A stretch of 64,000 bases of DNA from contig CM068549.1 in NCBI GenBank assembly GCA_035048495.1, positions 18,323,103-18,387,102 on the forward strand, in the 5' to 3' direction. This document shows, piece by piece, positions 48,860 to 62,000 of the stretch. The translations under genes and the position numbers were made by a program. This DNA is from Euptelea pleiosperma (taxonomy: Eukaryota > Streptophyta > Magnoliopsida > Ranunculales > Eupteleaceae). Below the pieces are notes generated by a model that made no database searches, had not been told where the DNA came from, and saw only the letters and a list, made by a program, of their open reading frames with translations. Numbering within the stretch: the first letter of the stretch is position 1; each line of letters starts with the position of its first letter.

Positions 48860-50175
48860 CACGCTTCATTTCATGACATAAGGCTCTCTAACCCAAGAAA
48901 AAAAAAGTCAATCCATTTATATGATCCTGACCATCCAATGATGGAAATTTCGATCGAATGGTTGGGGTCATTCAATTGGGCTTTATTTTCAAGCTATTAG
49001 GTAGGCTCCCCTAGTATTTTTCTCCCCCCAAAAACTAGGCCTCAATTTACAAAACAAGGGTCAAATTTCCAAATAGTTTTTAGGTTTTGGTGGGTCATAT
49101 TGCCTCTAAATTTCTACAAGTCTTTTCATGTTGTTGACTAGAAATTCATATGTACCATCATCAGCATGATGAGATATGATATTATATTTAATCTGTAGGA
49201 TTTCTACAAAAAAAACAAAAAAAATTCCCCCCATCTCTCATGCAATTAGGATTACATCAGTAACCTATGGTGTGACATCACTTTATGGTCTATAAACACC
49301 CTTTGGATGCCTTTCCACATGTGTTATGTCTGCTACAGGAATTGGGTACCCTTTACTTAATTTTGTAGGGTCCCCTATAAAGGGTTGGAGTTTACTTCAA
49401 CCAATAGAACTTGGACACTCTTGGTCCTAAGACTCCTAAACAAAGGTAACTTGAAAACTCTATAGGTTGAAGGTGAAAGGATGAGGTTTGAATTGATCTA
49501 ATGTCTTGAAGTGGGTCCCACTTACTTTTCTCTTTATTTTTTTTTTGGGAATAGGGTTGTTGAGAGAGAGAAGACTTTGTAAGTTTTTGTGGGGTCCATT
49601 GACCCAATGATGACAGTGATGAAGGGTGAGATTGGTGGATCACACAAGGTAAGGATTTTGGAAGGGGACCACTGACATTTTGCCAAAAAATTGGTCCCCA
49701 AGAAAGGTCATTAGTAGGGTTAAAGGAATATGGGGGTGGAAGTGGAAGTGGGTGTGCTATATAAATGCCATCAAGGATAAAAAAATCAAGCTCCTTTAAT
49801 CCTGACCACACAATTTTATCCTAACAAAGCTAAGATGATACGCTTAATCTCAATGATGTCATCTAATCGCCGTCATCGCATGCCTCTGATATACGCCACC
49901 GCATCATCTTATCGAATCTACTTATCTAATCAAAGTCATTATAGAGAATTTTCCCCCTATAATTGTTTTCAAATTGACCCCCCCTTTCCTTTAGTTATAC
50001 AATCATTTAGTTACAAGTGCGGTTTGAAAGGATATTTCGAGTACAAAACAGTCTCCGAAAAGAAAATTCGATAAGGAAATGGAGCGTTACATCTAAGGAT
50101 AAGGTGGGTCGTCTGAACGACGTGGGGTAAAGGCATCGTCATGCGCGACGAAATGTGACATATGAATCTATATAT
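48860..50175. other. Intergenic; no gene supported
   Basis: A 139-aa minus-strand ORF (49392-49811) is present but has low-complexity P/S content and no domain. Nothing else coherent is seen on either strand. Confidence 0.4.
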
Positions 50176-50179
50176 ATAC

Positions 50180-50364
50180 ACGCACACAAACACATACAAT
50201 GGAGCAACATTATAATGGCATATGATGCCCTAAAAGGTGCGATTGGAAATTTTTCTCGCAATGTGACATGAAACAAGACACACCCGCGCACATATACATA
50301 ATGAATCAACTATTTTAGGGCATATGATGCCCTAAAAGGTGCGATCGCAACTATTTTCTCGCAC
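50180..50364. repeat. 102-bp duplication containing a near-palindrome
   Basis: GGCATATGATGCCCTAAAAG occurs at 50217 and 50319, each followed by GTGCGAT and TTTTCTCGCA. AGGGCATATGATGCCCT is itself almost self-complementary. Confidence 0.65.
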
Positions 50365-51023
50365 GCTATAACCACCTGTAACCCTTTTTCGACGACATCG
50401 ACATCGCGATTACTAACCAAACAGGGACAAGAGACAACCCTGCAACTTATTCAATACATTTATGTGATTCATGGAAAATTTTGTAAATTTTTTTTTTCTG
50501 AGATCATTCCAAGAGGACAAGACACATTAAAAGCTTACATTAGACTTTGGTGGATCATTTCTGCTTGATTTCTACATAAGGGATACCTGTTCCCACCTTA
50601 CCTTATATTATAGAAAACTTGACCTACCAAACAAAAAAAAAAAGAAAAAGAAAAAATCTTATTTTAAAGAGAGACCTACCCTTTATTTTATTTAGTACGA
50701 AACCCCTTTTATATTTGAAATTTTGAACCTTGTATTGGTCTTTGTTGGGCCCAGGCCCAGTAGATAAAGAAGGTACGTGGCGAGTTGTGATTGACGGGCC
50801 GGTTGCCGTCCCTGCAGTTTCCACGTTGTCAAGCAACGTAGCGGATGCCCCACGAAACCTAGACCGAGATGCTCGGTCACCAGATTCCAAATTATGGAGA
50901 AGGAACTTTCAAAGTATGACACGTGTCGATATGAGAGCCGTTGGAGGGAATTGGGATATTTCGGTAAGAGAAAAACTTTGCTGACTGGATAGGTCAGTAA
51001 AGTTGCTGACAGCACATAATACG

Positions 51024-51322
51024 AGCCACGTGGCACAATCTTAGAGATTGATGACCGTATGGATGTTTCTCCAATCCCTAGGTGTTCCTACAGACCAAAA
51101 ATCAACCTGATTAGTAATTTTAAACCTTTGGATCTTTGTACCCTAAATAATGGTCAATAATGCTCAAATTCACGGTTAAAGAAACAACCCATGAAAATGA
51201 CTCCAGTCCAGCGCTCAGAAATCACTAATGAAGATAATGTTTGGTCTATACGTCCATCTAGGGTTGGGCCAAGCATCCGTAAGGTCAGAAATCTATAAGA
51301 ACATGCCACCTGGCTCATATTA
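51024..51322. repeat. Foldback element, family A, full copy
   Basis: Left arm: GAGCCACGTGGCACAATCTT, then ACCGTATGGATGTTTCTCC and ATCAACCTGATTAGTAATTT. Right arm: AGAAATCACTAATGAAGATA, GGTTGGGCCAAGCATCCG, then ACATGCCACCTGGCTCAT. Confidence 0.75.
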
Positions 51323-51838
51323 TGGGTGGTAAATAACTTTGCTGACCTGCAACGGTTAATAAAGTTCTACTCTTTCGGTAATACTACGGGAAATGAGGAC
51401 TGACGTGGAAAATAATCGCACGCGTGGCGTAAGATAGTGATTGACACGAGACGTTTAACTTCCAATCGTGAAGAACCAAGGGATTGGTGGGGCCAGTACC
51501 GGAAATTTTTTTAAAATTACGTAAGTAACCCTATTTACGATGAGTCACGGGTTTTCAGTGGCAAACAGAGGATAAAGTGAAAGTAGAAAATTACCAAATA
51601 TATCCTAAAATCCGAAGTGCACATGGCGTGATCGTAGTGGTCTTTTCACTTATAAGGAAACAACGGTACTGTTGCTAGTCTAGAGGATTCCATCATCAAT
51701 ACGTACAAGGGAAGGGGTATTTCAGGTAAATAAACAAAAGTTGGACAAAAGTGGAAATAAGAGGTAGACGAAGAGGTAGGGCTATTTTGGGAAATTATAG
51801 GTCTACGTACAAAATAAGTTTATTTTTAATTGGAAAAA

Positions 51839-52212
51839 GATGTAACAAGGTATGCCTGAAACTCTTCATTTGCGGAAGCGGCATTTTTGGGGGGCCTACT
51901 GACCGCTTGGATGTTTATCTCACCCCTTGGTGGATATACATACCAAAAGTCACCTTGATTGGTAATCTATAACCATTAGATTTTAATACTTTTTAGCACC
52001 ATTTAAGGCGTTCTTATAGCCGTTGAATACAACCATCTTTTGAGTACTAAAACCAACGGTTAAAAATCATTAAACAAGCTGATTTTTTGTATGAATGTCT
52101 ATTAAAGGGTGGGCTAAACATCCATGCGGTCAGTGGGCCCAGATGACAGTGGTGACTACCAAAAATGCCGCTTCCGCAAATGAAAAGATCTCAGGTATAC
52201 CTTGTTACATCA
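51839..52212. repeat. Foldback with family A core and a distinct long outer TIR
   Basis: The left end GATGTAACAAGGTATGCCTG continues to CATTTGCGGAAGCGGCATTT. The right end is its inverse (AAATGCCGCTTCCGCAAATG, then CAGGTATACCTTGTTACATC), with a stretch of at least 24 bp perfectly paired. Inside lies a family A core (CTTGGATGTTTATCTCACCC left, GGTGGGCTAAACATCCATGC right). The element lies about 1 kb upstream of the KNOX start codon. No target duplication is obvious. Confidence 0.8.
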
Positions 52213-53204
52213 CGACCCTTTTTAATTTCTCAGACGAGTAATTGCCGTCGGCCTGACGGCAGGATACAGTAGTATAGATTGGGGACCACTCTGCGTCACG
52301 CCACGTGGATAGTCGACAAGAGCTGAACAGTAGCTCGGGGTGGGGCCCACAGATTGGCAGTCGAAGGAGGGAGTAGAGTAGGGACCACTTGCTTTCGGCC
52401 TTTATATTTGGGACCACTGAAGAAAGCGTGATTAAGCCGGCGGCGCCACAGACAGCAAAAGTGGGGAGGCTCACTTGTCTGAGAGTCAAATTCTCCAAAC
52501 GGTCCCCCCCCAATACTCCCCTTCTTTACTCCACGTGTACGACTACGATTCGCCAACTATAGGCGCGTGCTCCGACGTGGTCCCCACTAGTGGTCCTCGC
52601 GACTCTAATACGCCGCGTGTCTGACGGACGGATTAGGTCGTTGTCCGCGAGTGACGGAGGGGAAGCGACGTAATTTAATTACCTTTTCGCGGTCTTTTTT
52701 ATAGTTTTGTCGTGTTTAGTCGACCGAACCGATCACCGGCCACAACCGGTCACCAACAGACCGACTCTCTCTTCGCGTAGTTGCATGATTGCATCAATAG
52801 AAGGTTTTTGTCTGATTATATCTCCTAGAACATCGAACGATAAAACCTCCCACGTGGCAAATTTTCAAACCGTTGGATCCTCTTCATCGATCGCCACATC
52901 AGGCGTCGATCAAAAAATCCCCGCCAAAAAAGCATTTTTCCCAAGTGGCTTTTTTCCGTGCTGAATTAAATTCGGCGGCGTCGATAGAGCTAGCTGCATC
53001 TATCATTTCGTCAGAACCGGTTTCACGAGCTGTTTTTATCTCTAAAACCGCTTTTTGAAACCGCTTATTTATTATATATTACGAATATATATAAATAAAC
53101 TATAGAAGTATAAAACAAGCGCTCTTGTTCTCTCGTGCGTCCCTCGTCTTCTGAGTGTTTAAAACCGGATTAGGATGAGATTATCGCCGTGAAACCGCTT
53201 ATCG
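52213..53204 (+). promoter_or_regulatory. KNOX gene upstream region with TATA box
   Basis: TATATAAATA at 53088-53097 is a good TATA box 108 bp before the ATG, so the 5' UTR would be about 80 nt. The region between 52300 and 53000 is richer in G+C and CG than the flanks and contains several CACGTGG/CCACGTG words (for example about 52304, 52531 and 52851). ABRE- or G-box-type factors recognise that core. No ORF here is credible. Confidence 0.5.
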
Positions 53205-56001
53205 ATGGCGTACCACAACCATATCTCTCACGACATGGGGCTTCAGCATTTCACAGAACAACATTTAGGGGAAAACACGGCGGTTTTACGGAATATATTA
53301 CCGGAACAGCTTGGTCAGTCTTCGTCTAACGCCACTGCCGGTGCAGGGAAAGAACAAAAAGATATACAACGTTTAATGATCGAAACAGCCGGAAAACCAT
53401 CACCGCTTGGTGGCGGAGGTGGACCGACATGGCTTAACAACGCAATTCTCCGCCAACAAAACCAATACGTCGACGGCAGCTTCCTCCACTTACAGACTAA
53501 TTCAGACTCCCCTAACTCCGCCGCTTCTAACCAGTGGCTTCCGCGCTCGATTCTCCAACGGAACGCTAGCGATGTTGCAGGCAACGATGTTCCGGTGTCG
53601 AGCGACTCCATGATCGCCGCTGCAATATCTCACGGCTCGGCCGACTTGGCTACCAATAACGATAACGGTAACAGGAACAATGGTAATAATCCGAACCAGC
53701 AGAACCACCAGGGTGACAATAGCGGTGGTGGAGTGGACTTAGCAGAGAGCGAAGCGGGCGGAGGAGGAGGAGGTGGAGAGAACGGACTTGGTCCTTGGCA
53801 GACTGCTAGGTATAAAGCTGATATCTTGGCGCATCCTTTGTACGAGCAATTGCTTTCGGCGCACGTTTCTTGTTTGCGCATTGCGACGCCGGTCGATCAG
53901 TTGCCTCGGATTGACGCGCAGCTTGCGCAGTCGCAGCATGTTGTTGCAAAGTATTCGGTTCTCGGACACGGTAATCAGCAGCTCGTCGGTGACGATAAGG
54001 AGCTCGATCAGTTCATGGTTAGGTTCTGTCCCCTGTTTTTTTTTGTTGTTTCCTTTTTCTTTTAATGATTTCGTTTGTTATCGGTTTTGATACTACATGA
54101 TCTGTGAGTTTCTATTGATGATTGATTGCTGTGATTAATGGCTTTTATTGTAATTCAGAGTTTTGTTTTGATGTGCTTCAAAACCTTCCAATTATGTCGT
54201 TGTTTTGAGTTCTCCTCATAAATTGAGAATGATATTAGCCTGGATTGAGTTCATTTTATTTAGGGGAAAGAATATCTGTCTGTCTAAGGGGCGTCGGTTT
54301 GACTGAAAGTCGGTGTTTAGGGCAGGAAATAGTAAGGATTGATTGATCTTTCAGTCTCTCTGGTCCGTAATGATTATATTGCACTGGTTTTAACGAAAGA
54401 CAAAACAGCAAGGGGGAAAGATTGAAAGCGAAGCATCCCGGACTGCTTGTATTCAGTATACCGTGGATTATAAATTCAGTCGAAACCTAAATTAGGCCAA
54501 GTTTGATGACTCGCAGAACATGATCTCTAGCTGATTTGGGACTTAATCCTAAACCCAAGATGTAACAAGAAATCTAATAACATAAGGTTTCAACTGGTAT
54601 TTCAAGTGGTTCGAGCAAATATGGAGAAGTTGGAGCTGGCGTACATTTGGGATAAATTTGAGGCACTTATCTTGGAAAGGTAATTTTTTTTTGGTTTCCA
54701 TGGATTATCTAGTAGACAAAATTGAAATCATATGAACTTTGGGCATGTGGTGTTGTTGATTTAAAGGATAGAATTGGTTGTATTAAGGATGCCTGAGATA
54801 GGAGCCAAGGAGGTTTGCCGATGCATTAGGTGTTGCCAAAATGGAGGGAAATTGTCAAGGCAAACGTGGTTGAAATTTTGGGAATAGTCAACGAGGAGGG
54901 TGATTGAGCCATTGATTCTCAAACTCTCTCTTCCTTAGTAAAGCTTGAAAGGTTGAGGAAAGCGACGATTTGGAGATGGATATTAGCAAAGAAGGTTGAG
55001 AAGATGTGGAGAGTAAATTCCATGTTTTAGGATCCGCGAAGGTGTTCTTTTTTGTCAAGAATCTTAGTAGTGTTTTTGGTTTCTGATGGAATGCTCTCAT
55101 AAGGATTTGTGATGTGATGTTATTATAGTAGACCCCTTGTGATTACCAACTTATCATATTTAATTTTGTCTCCCTAATTTATTTTGTAATAATCCCGTGG
55201 ATCTGCATAGTTACAAGCGTTGGGTGAGGCCTAGGCAACAAGGGTCCCTTAGGTGAGGCGACATGTAGGCGAACCTTCACCGAAGCCTAGGCAATAATTT
55301 ATTTATTTTATAAAAATTAAAGAAATAAAAGTAATATTGCTAAATAGATTAAAGGAGGAATAAAGGACATAGATACATAGTGCCAAAGTAGAAACGAAAA
55401 AGCAAAGCTAATTGTTGAGTACTGAATAACTTTGTGTGAAATAAACACAAAAACTGATAAAAGATTAGTGGCTTAGCACCACATTTAGTTGTTTAAAACC
55501 AAGATGAGGTGACTTGGTGCTACATTTTATAGTTCAAAACCAATATAATTGTTCGAACTTTAAATAAAGTCGAAGTCTCAGACCCCAAATCCTTAAAGTT
55601 CCATTACTTAACATCCTGACAATTCATCACCAAAATATAAGAGCAGGATACTTACTTTCTTCCCTTGTCAGGGTTTAGAGAACGATTCATTTTTAAGGTT
55701 TATATGTACATATACCTTTGAGTTTTTCTTATACGTAAATTGCATATAATATTGACCTTATAGTATGATCTGTGCCCAATATATGAGGCACAATACATTT
55801 TTTTATAACATCAATATTTTATCAAGCCTTCGAGAACATTTGATCATCATTTTTTTTCTTTTCCACTTTTGTCCTCCATTTGTGTAAAATATTACAAGAT
55901 AATTTCCAACAATTTTAAACGATAGTTCTCCCTTTTGATCAATGATCGTGAGTGCACAAATGATCGTTTTCTATAATGTGTGTTTGTCTGAAACCCAGGC
56001 C

Positions 56002-56059
<58 letters not shown>

Positions 56060-59000
56060 CGGGGGACAACATTTTCATACAACATTTTTGACAACATTTT
56101 TGGCGTACCCACATGGAAGCTGATTTTTGGTGAGGATGATCTCCTCACCATATAGATCACCCCTACAAAAAATCAGCACATTCCGAAATTTCTAACACCC
56201 TCAAATGTGGTTTTCAAGTTAATGATAAAAATAGACGGTCCATAATTCTTCAACTTGTAAGCCGGTCTACGAATATCGGAATGATTTGAATTTTTGTGAG
56301 GATGATCTCCTCACCATAGAGACCATCCTCGCCAAAAATCATCCCATTCCAAAACTTTAATTTATATATTGGGCCGAACCAAGTTTTTGTTGTCAAAATT
56401 GTTGTATGAAAATGTTGTCCCCCGACCTTGACTCATATATATATATACCTTGTGATCCTACAATCCATATTTTATTTGTATTTTGAAAGTGGTTTGGGTC
56501 AATTTTGGACCGTAATGTCCTTTTTCCTTAATCGGATCAATCTGTAACAATTCATCTGCGCCATATCATGATCCCGCGGTTTTAATTGATTGTGCAATTC
56601 TTCAAGATCGTTGAGACTCCTTAACTCCTCGTGAAAACGTGTACGTGTGAAGTGTGAAGGGCATCTCAAGTGCACATGTTAACTTTCGCATAATGACAAG
56701 CGGAGGTGCTTCGCACCACACACAAACTTTTCCCTTTATATGTGTCTACTAAATACGCATGTATGGGGAGCTTTCTACTTTACATACTCGATACTTCTTA
56801 TTTCTCCTTCCAAAGCCAGACTAAACTTTACATACATTATTGTTTACAAGAAGAAGAACAAAAAATAAGACAACTTATTTTAAAAATATCTCCAACAGTA
56901 ACGCCTAGTTCCTAGGAGCGCTTTTGTATTAGCGCCTGCCTAGGTTTTGATTTAAGCGTTAGGGTTTTGGCTTAGCAAGCACTTTGCTAAGCGTTAGGGT
57001 GACTCACACCCTTAAGCATTTTGAGTTGGTGACGATGTTAGTGACTCCAATTCATTGGTGTTGACTGAAAGTCCACACAGGATCAGGCACAGCATTGAGC
57101 ATTTGGTGCGTGACATAATATGGGAATTGGTCAAGTGACAAATGATGACCATTTTAAACAACACAGGTTGATGAAGATTAGATAAAAGAAAGGTAGTCAA
57201 AGATTTGACAAATGGTGATGCACATGATAGACAAACATAAATATGTTACATTTAACAAAGTAGGATTAAACCGAAACAACTTTGATGCTATGTTAAGATG
57301 TCGAAGCAGAAGCACAGAAACATTAAAAGGCAAATTTTATATTAAATAAAATGTTTAATAACTGATGGAGAGGAGGGTGGGCTTTAAATACAAATCCAAT
57401 TGATGTGGGGTTTAACTCGAAAAGCAGTATTGCTAAGACTTTACACTATGTAGACAAATTATAAACAAATAACGTTGATTTTGTGTTCTCCACCGACTGA
57501 TGTGGGGCTGAAGCAGCAACTAAATAACACTAAGACAACACTATGTAGACGTAATAAATGAACAAACAAAATTGATTTTGTATTCTCCACATAGATTTTA
57601 GAGTTTTAGGTGGAGTGCTTGAGCTTTTGTTTATGTTTGCTTTATTTTTTTATAACTTCCAACTAAAGATGAGAGTTCTTGATTAGAGCAATGTTGTGGA
57701 AATATATGAACTTAATGCAATATTTTTTTATTAACTGTAAATTATTTCTTTAAATTATACATTTTCGTAGTTATTTAGGATGATGATTAGTAACATGATC
57801 CTTAAATCTTACAGGATTTGCATAATATCAGGTTTGCATATTAATCTCTGGGTTGAGTATTCATAATTCACCTCTTTGATGGTCCATAAGTCTTTTCCAT
57901 AAATTGATGGAGCAATATATACTCATAAATTAATGGTTCATATTCTCTCTCATGAGTCATTTTTAACAAATTAACAGTGCCAAAATATCCTCTAAGAGAA
58001 GAAGATGTATTTGAAAAGTTTCTGTTGCGGATGTGTTGTGGTTAGTGCTGTAGTGTACACATTTACCATACGGATGTATTACTGCACTAGTCCTTGTTAG
58101 ATTTATGTTAAGAATCTGGTCTGTGAAGACCTTTCTTAACGTTCTCTTTTTCTGAATGATTTCATCATATTTTTCTTATTCATCTGATCCTCCTTTTTGG
58201 TGTGTAGACACATTATGTTCTGTTGCTTTGTTCCTTTAAAGAACAACTGCAGCAGCATGTTCGTGTCCATGCAATGGAAGCTGTGATGGCTTGCTGGGAG
58301 CTTGAGCAATCTCTGCAAAGCTTAACAGGTGACTTCTAGTTATTTTATCCAATTCAGGCTTGATACTATATAGCAGAGATTGCATAATAGCTTGAAAATA
58401 AAATGTGCCAGGGTTCTAAAACTTATTATTGGATTAATGCTTGTGCTTGTCGTATTGTTATTTAATAACTAATATTGCTATTCTAGTGGTGGTAGGATAA
58501 CTTGTCTCATATTCATGTCTTTCTGCATCTTGGTTTAAATAGTAAACAGATTTGATTTGGTTTCTTTCTATTTTTGGCATTATTAGAACAATACAAACAT
58601 GGGGCTAGGGTTTGGATAACAAGCATAAAAGAATGTGGAGTCTTGTGAGTTCTTGTAAGGAGGTTGCCCTCTTGAAGTTGTCAGAGGTATGACCTGTGGA
58701 AATTGTGTGCCACTGAAATAATCGCTCTCATTGGAACCAAGCGAGAATGAAACAGTACGAACCCCAAAAGGGTTATGCAAGAGTCAAAACTACAAAGTTT
58801 TGATATCTTCGATCCATGTCGAGAAGCTTGAATCCATGTCTGACAAACAGAGAAAAGAAAGGGATGAAGAGAAGAGGAGAGGAGAAAAAATAGTATATTT
58901 AATAAGAAAAAACTCTTTTACTCTCTTTTCACCCATACGCACCTATATGAGAGCTTTCTCTTTTTGTTTTAAAGCTTCAGTAAGTGCTATGCTCTATTCT

Positions 59001-62000
59001 CCAAGTTTTCAGGTAGGCTATCCACAACAATATGCAGGAGAAGGCTTGCTTTTTGATTAGCGCAATGGGAGAGAGGCATTGGGCTTGATTCTGCGGGTGG
59101 CTTGTAATGATCACTGCCTTGATCAAGAATGAGATATGTTGATTGATTCCTTTTCTCAAGGGAGTAAAGTTGGTGGCATGCTTGTGGTATATAAGGGGAA
59201 GATATAGATGGGTCAATGTACTGTTACAAGGCACCTTTGGTTGTGTACGATTTTAGTCAACAACATGGGTTTGGCTTAGATGAGACATTCAATTTAGTTG
59301 TCAAGATTACTAATGTACATGTGCCAATCGTTGTTGTAGCAAGCAAAGGATGGAAGATTTGGCAGATGGATGTCAAGAATGTGTTTCTTCATAGAGTGAT
59401 TAATAAGAAATTTTTTGTGGGTCATCCATGCGGTTTTGAGGACTAGCAAAAGTCGAGGCACATTTACAAATGAGGCATTTTATGGGTTGAAACAGGGCAC
59501 TGCGAGCTTGATATAATAACATTAGCGTTTTTTGCTGCTCAGTGGCTATGTAGTAGCACATGCATATTCTATTTATTTGTGAAGCAAAAGGACGGGAAGG
59601 TGTTGATTTATGTGGACGTTCTCATCATCATTGCAGATACCATATTTGTAACACAGATCCTGATGTCCAACTTGGCACATTATCTCTACCGCGATGCACC
59701 AGACCAGTTCTTTATTATCTACGTTGGCACATTTCTATTCCTGCAGGATTCTAATTCCTGCGGATCTCTAGCATATTAGAATCTTTCTATTTCTTGCTTT
59801 TCTTATTTTAGTAGGATTAGAAGTGTATTTTTTCTCATTTATTAGACTCTCTCCACCGATTGGAGAGAGGCTGAAGCATTATAACATAATAAAACATAGT
59901 GGATTGCCTCCACCGATGAGGCCGATGATGTGGTCGATTGGATTCCGGCGACAAACCTCGTTAATTGTCGTCTCTCTCCTTTATTTTCTTTTTCTTTTAT
60001 ATTTTTTTGGGAAGATATTGGCGTCGTTCCCACAGACGACACCATTTTGTGGTGGGTAAATTTGGGATTGCCGTTGGATTTATCTGATTCACACACCACA
60101 AACAATAATGATAAATATGCAATTAATCGAGCATAAATAATGAAATAAATAATAAGAGAATAGGAAGGGACAGAAGGAGAAACGACTGCTAACGAGGTTC
60201 ATCACTGGAATTCGTTCGACTACATCTTCGGCCTTATCGGTTGCGGCAATCCACTATGCTATGTTGTGTTACAATGTCTCATCCCCTCTCTAATCGGTGG
60301 AGGGTCTAATAAATTAGAAAATACACTTCCAATCCTACTAAAATAAAGAAAGCAGGAAACGAAAGTTTCTGATACAGTAGAGATTTGCAGGAATTAGAAT
60401 CATGCAAGAATAGAAAGTGTGCCAACGTAGTAAATAAATGATTGATCTGGTGCATTGTGGTGGGGATAATGTGTCAAGTTAGACCTCGGGATCCGTGATA
60501 CAAATATGGTATCTACAATCATCAAATATGATAGAGGGAGTAACGGTAATCCATAAAAGTCTTGTGGTGAGGTTCGAGTGGAGCTTGAATAACTTAAACA
60601 CTTGGTCTTGAGGTTGATAAATAAGATAAAGGAATATTCTTGCACTTGAAAAAGTACGCAGAGTGTCGAGCAAGTTTGGGTTGAAGACTTGCAAGCCAAG
60701 GTGAACAAAAAGTTGAGAAGTGATGTGGAAGAGCTACTGGAGGTGACTTCAGCCATTTGTGCCTTGTTCGTCGACCGCACTCTGATTGTCGGCCTCAAGT
60801 TTCTCGGCTTGCTCGATCCATTCCTGTTGAGACTTAATTTACTTGATTTTGATAAGAACATACATTGCTTATGCGATTGGGGTTGCAGGCAAATTCATGT
60901 AGAGTCCCGAGGAAACTACAGTTGGAAGTAGTTTGGATTAAAGGGCGTAATGGATTTTGAGATTTTCTATGAGAAAAGAATTGCATATGAGATGATTAGG
61001 TTCTGTGACAATGATTATGCAATAGATGTGGCGATGTGTAGGTCCACCATTGAACATGTGTTCAACTAGGGATTGGGAGCCTCTTCACTTGGTGTAGCAA
61101 GATTTAACCACCAATGTCACTGTCTACAACCGAGTAGAATACATGGCAGTAGCTATGGTAACATAAAGATATTAGTGGTTCGTGCAATTAATATTGGACA
61201 GCAAACAGAAGGATACTATTACGTTTGGGCAATATTGTCACAACAAGAGTATGATTCAACTAGCAAAGAACTTATATTTTATGCTCGCATGAAACACATA
61301 AAAATACATCTCCATTTCATTATAGAGCAAGTGTTGAGGGGCGATATCAGCCATCTTCTGATAAATATGGAGGAGCATATGGTGGACATTTTCACTTAAA
61401 GATTGCCCTTCTTGAAGTTCCCCAAATTTCTCAGTGTGGTGAGTAGAGTCTCAACGCTGAGGGAGAGTGTTGGAGTCATCACAGACTCTTCACATGAGGT
61501 GGTAGTGGAGTCTACCTGTTAATAAATATTACATCTCATCTTTTTCTTGGTTTATTCTTATCATTAGTAGAGATAATTATAGTTAGTTTGGTTTAGGTTT
61601 ATCTTTAGAAAAGATGTAGATTAGAGGTTCATTGTATTTAGTCCTAGTATAGGTAAGAGGAAAATTAAAAGAGTTACAGTTAGGTTAGAATTGTTTCTTT
61701 TTCTTTTCTATAAATAGTATCACCTCTCGGGAGAGGTGACGCCTAGATAAAGCCTAGGTGATAATTTAGTTATCTTTTATTTTGTAAAACATTGATATAA
61801 AAATAATTGCAAAAATCTATTATCTGTTTATTGATTGGGAAGGTGTAGAACCCAAAAATGTATTGACTTAAGACATCCATTGATCTTGAGTTTGATATTA
61901 TGTGCATCTATATTCTTAATTATGTGAAGATTACTGCAGTTGGCTTCACTCTGTCTCTATCTAATTTTAGAGATCAAGAGGCAGTCAGAGTATCATGCCT

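Larger units (their letters stand above)
54018..58207 (+). other. KNOX intron 1 (4.19 kb)
   Basis: The donor is ATG/GTTAGG and the acceptor TTTTTGGTGTGTAG. The intron includes a GCCTAGG-type repeat near 55210-55300, a CA microsatellite, a family B foldback (56060) and another GCCTAGG/AGCGC repeat at about 56900-57000. It interrupts KNOX2 after the aspartate-leucine-rich start of that domain, a position used in this family. Confidence 0.85.

Noticed and set aside
49392..49811. 139-aa minus-strand ORF
   Set aside because: Low-complexity P/S-rich translation with no recognisable family and no flanking exons.
53315..53969. Several ORFs on the minus strand and other plus frames
   Set aside because: They are shadows of KNOX exon 1, whose codon content and match to the family are decisive.
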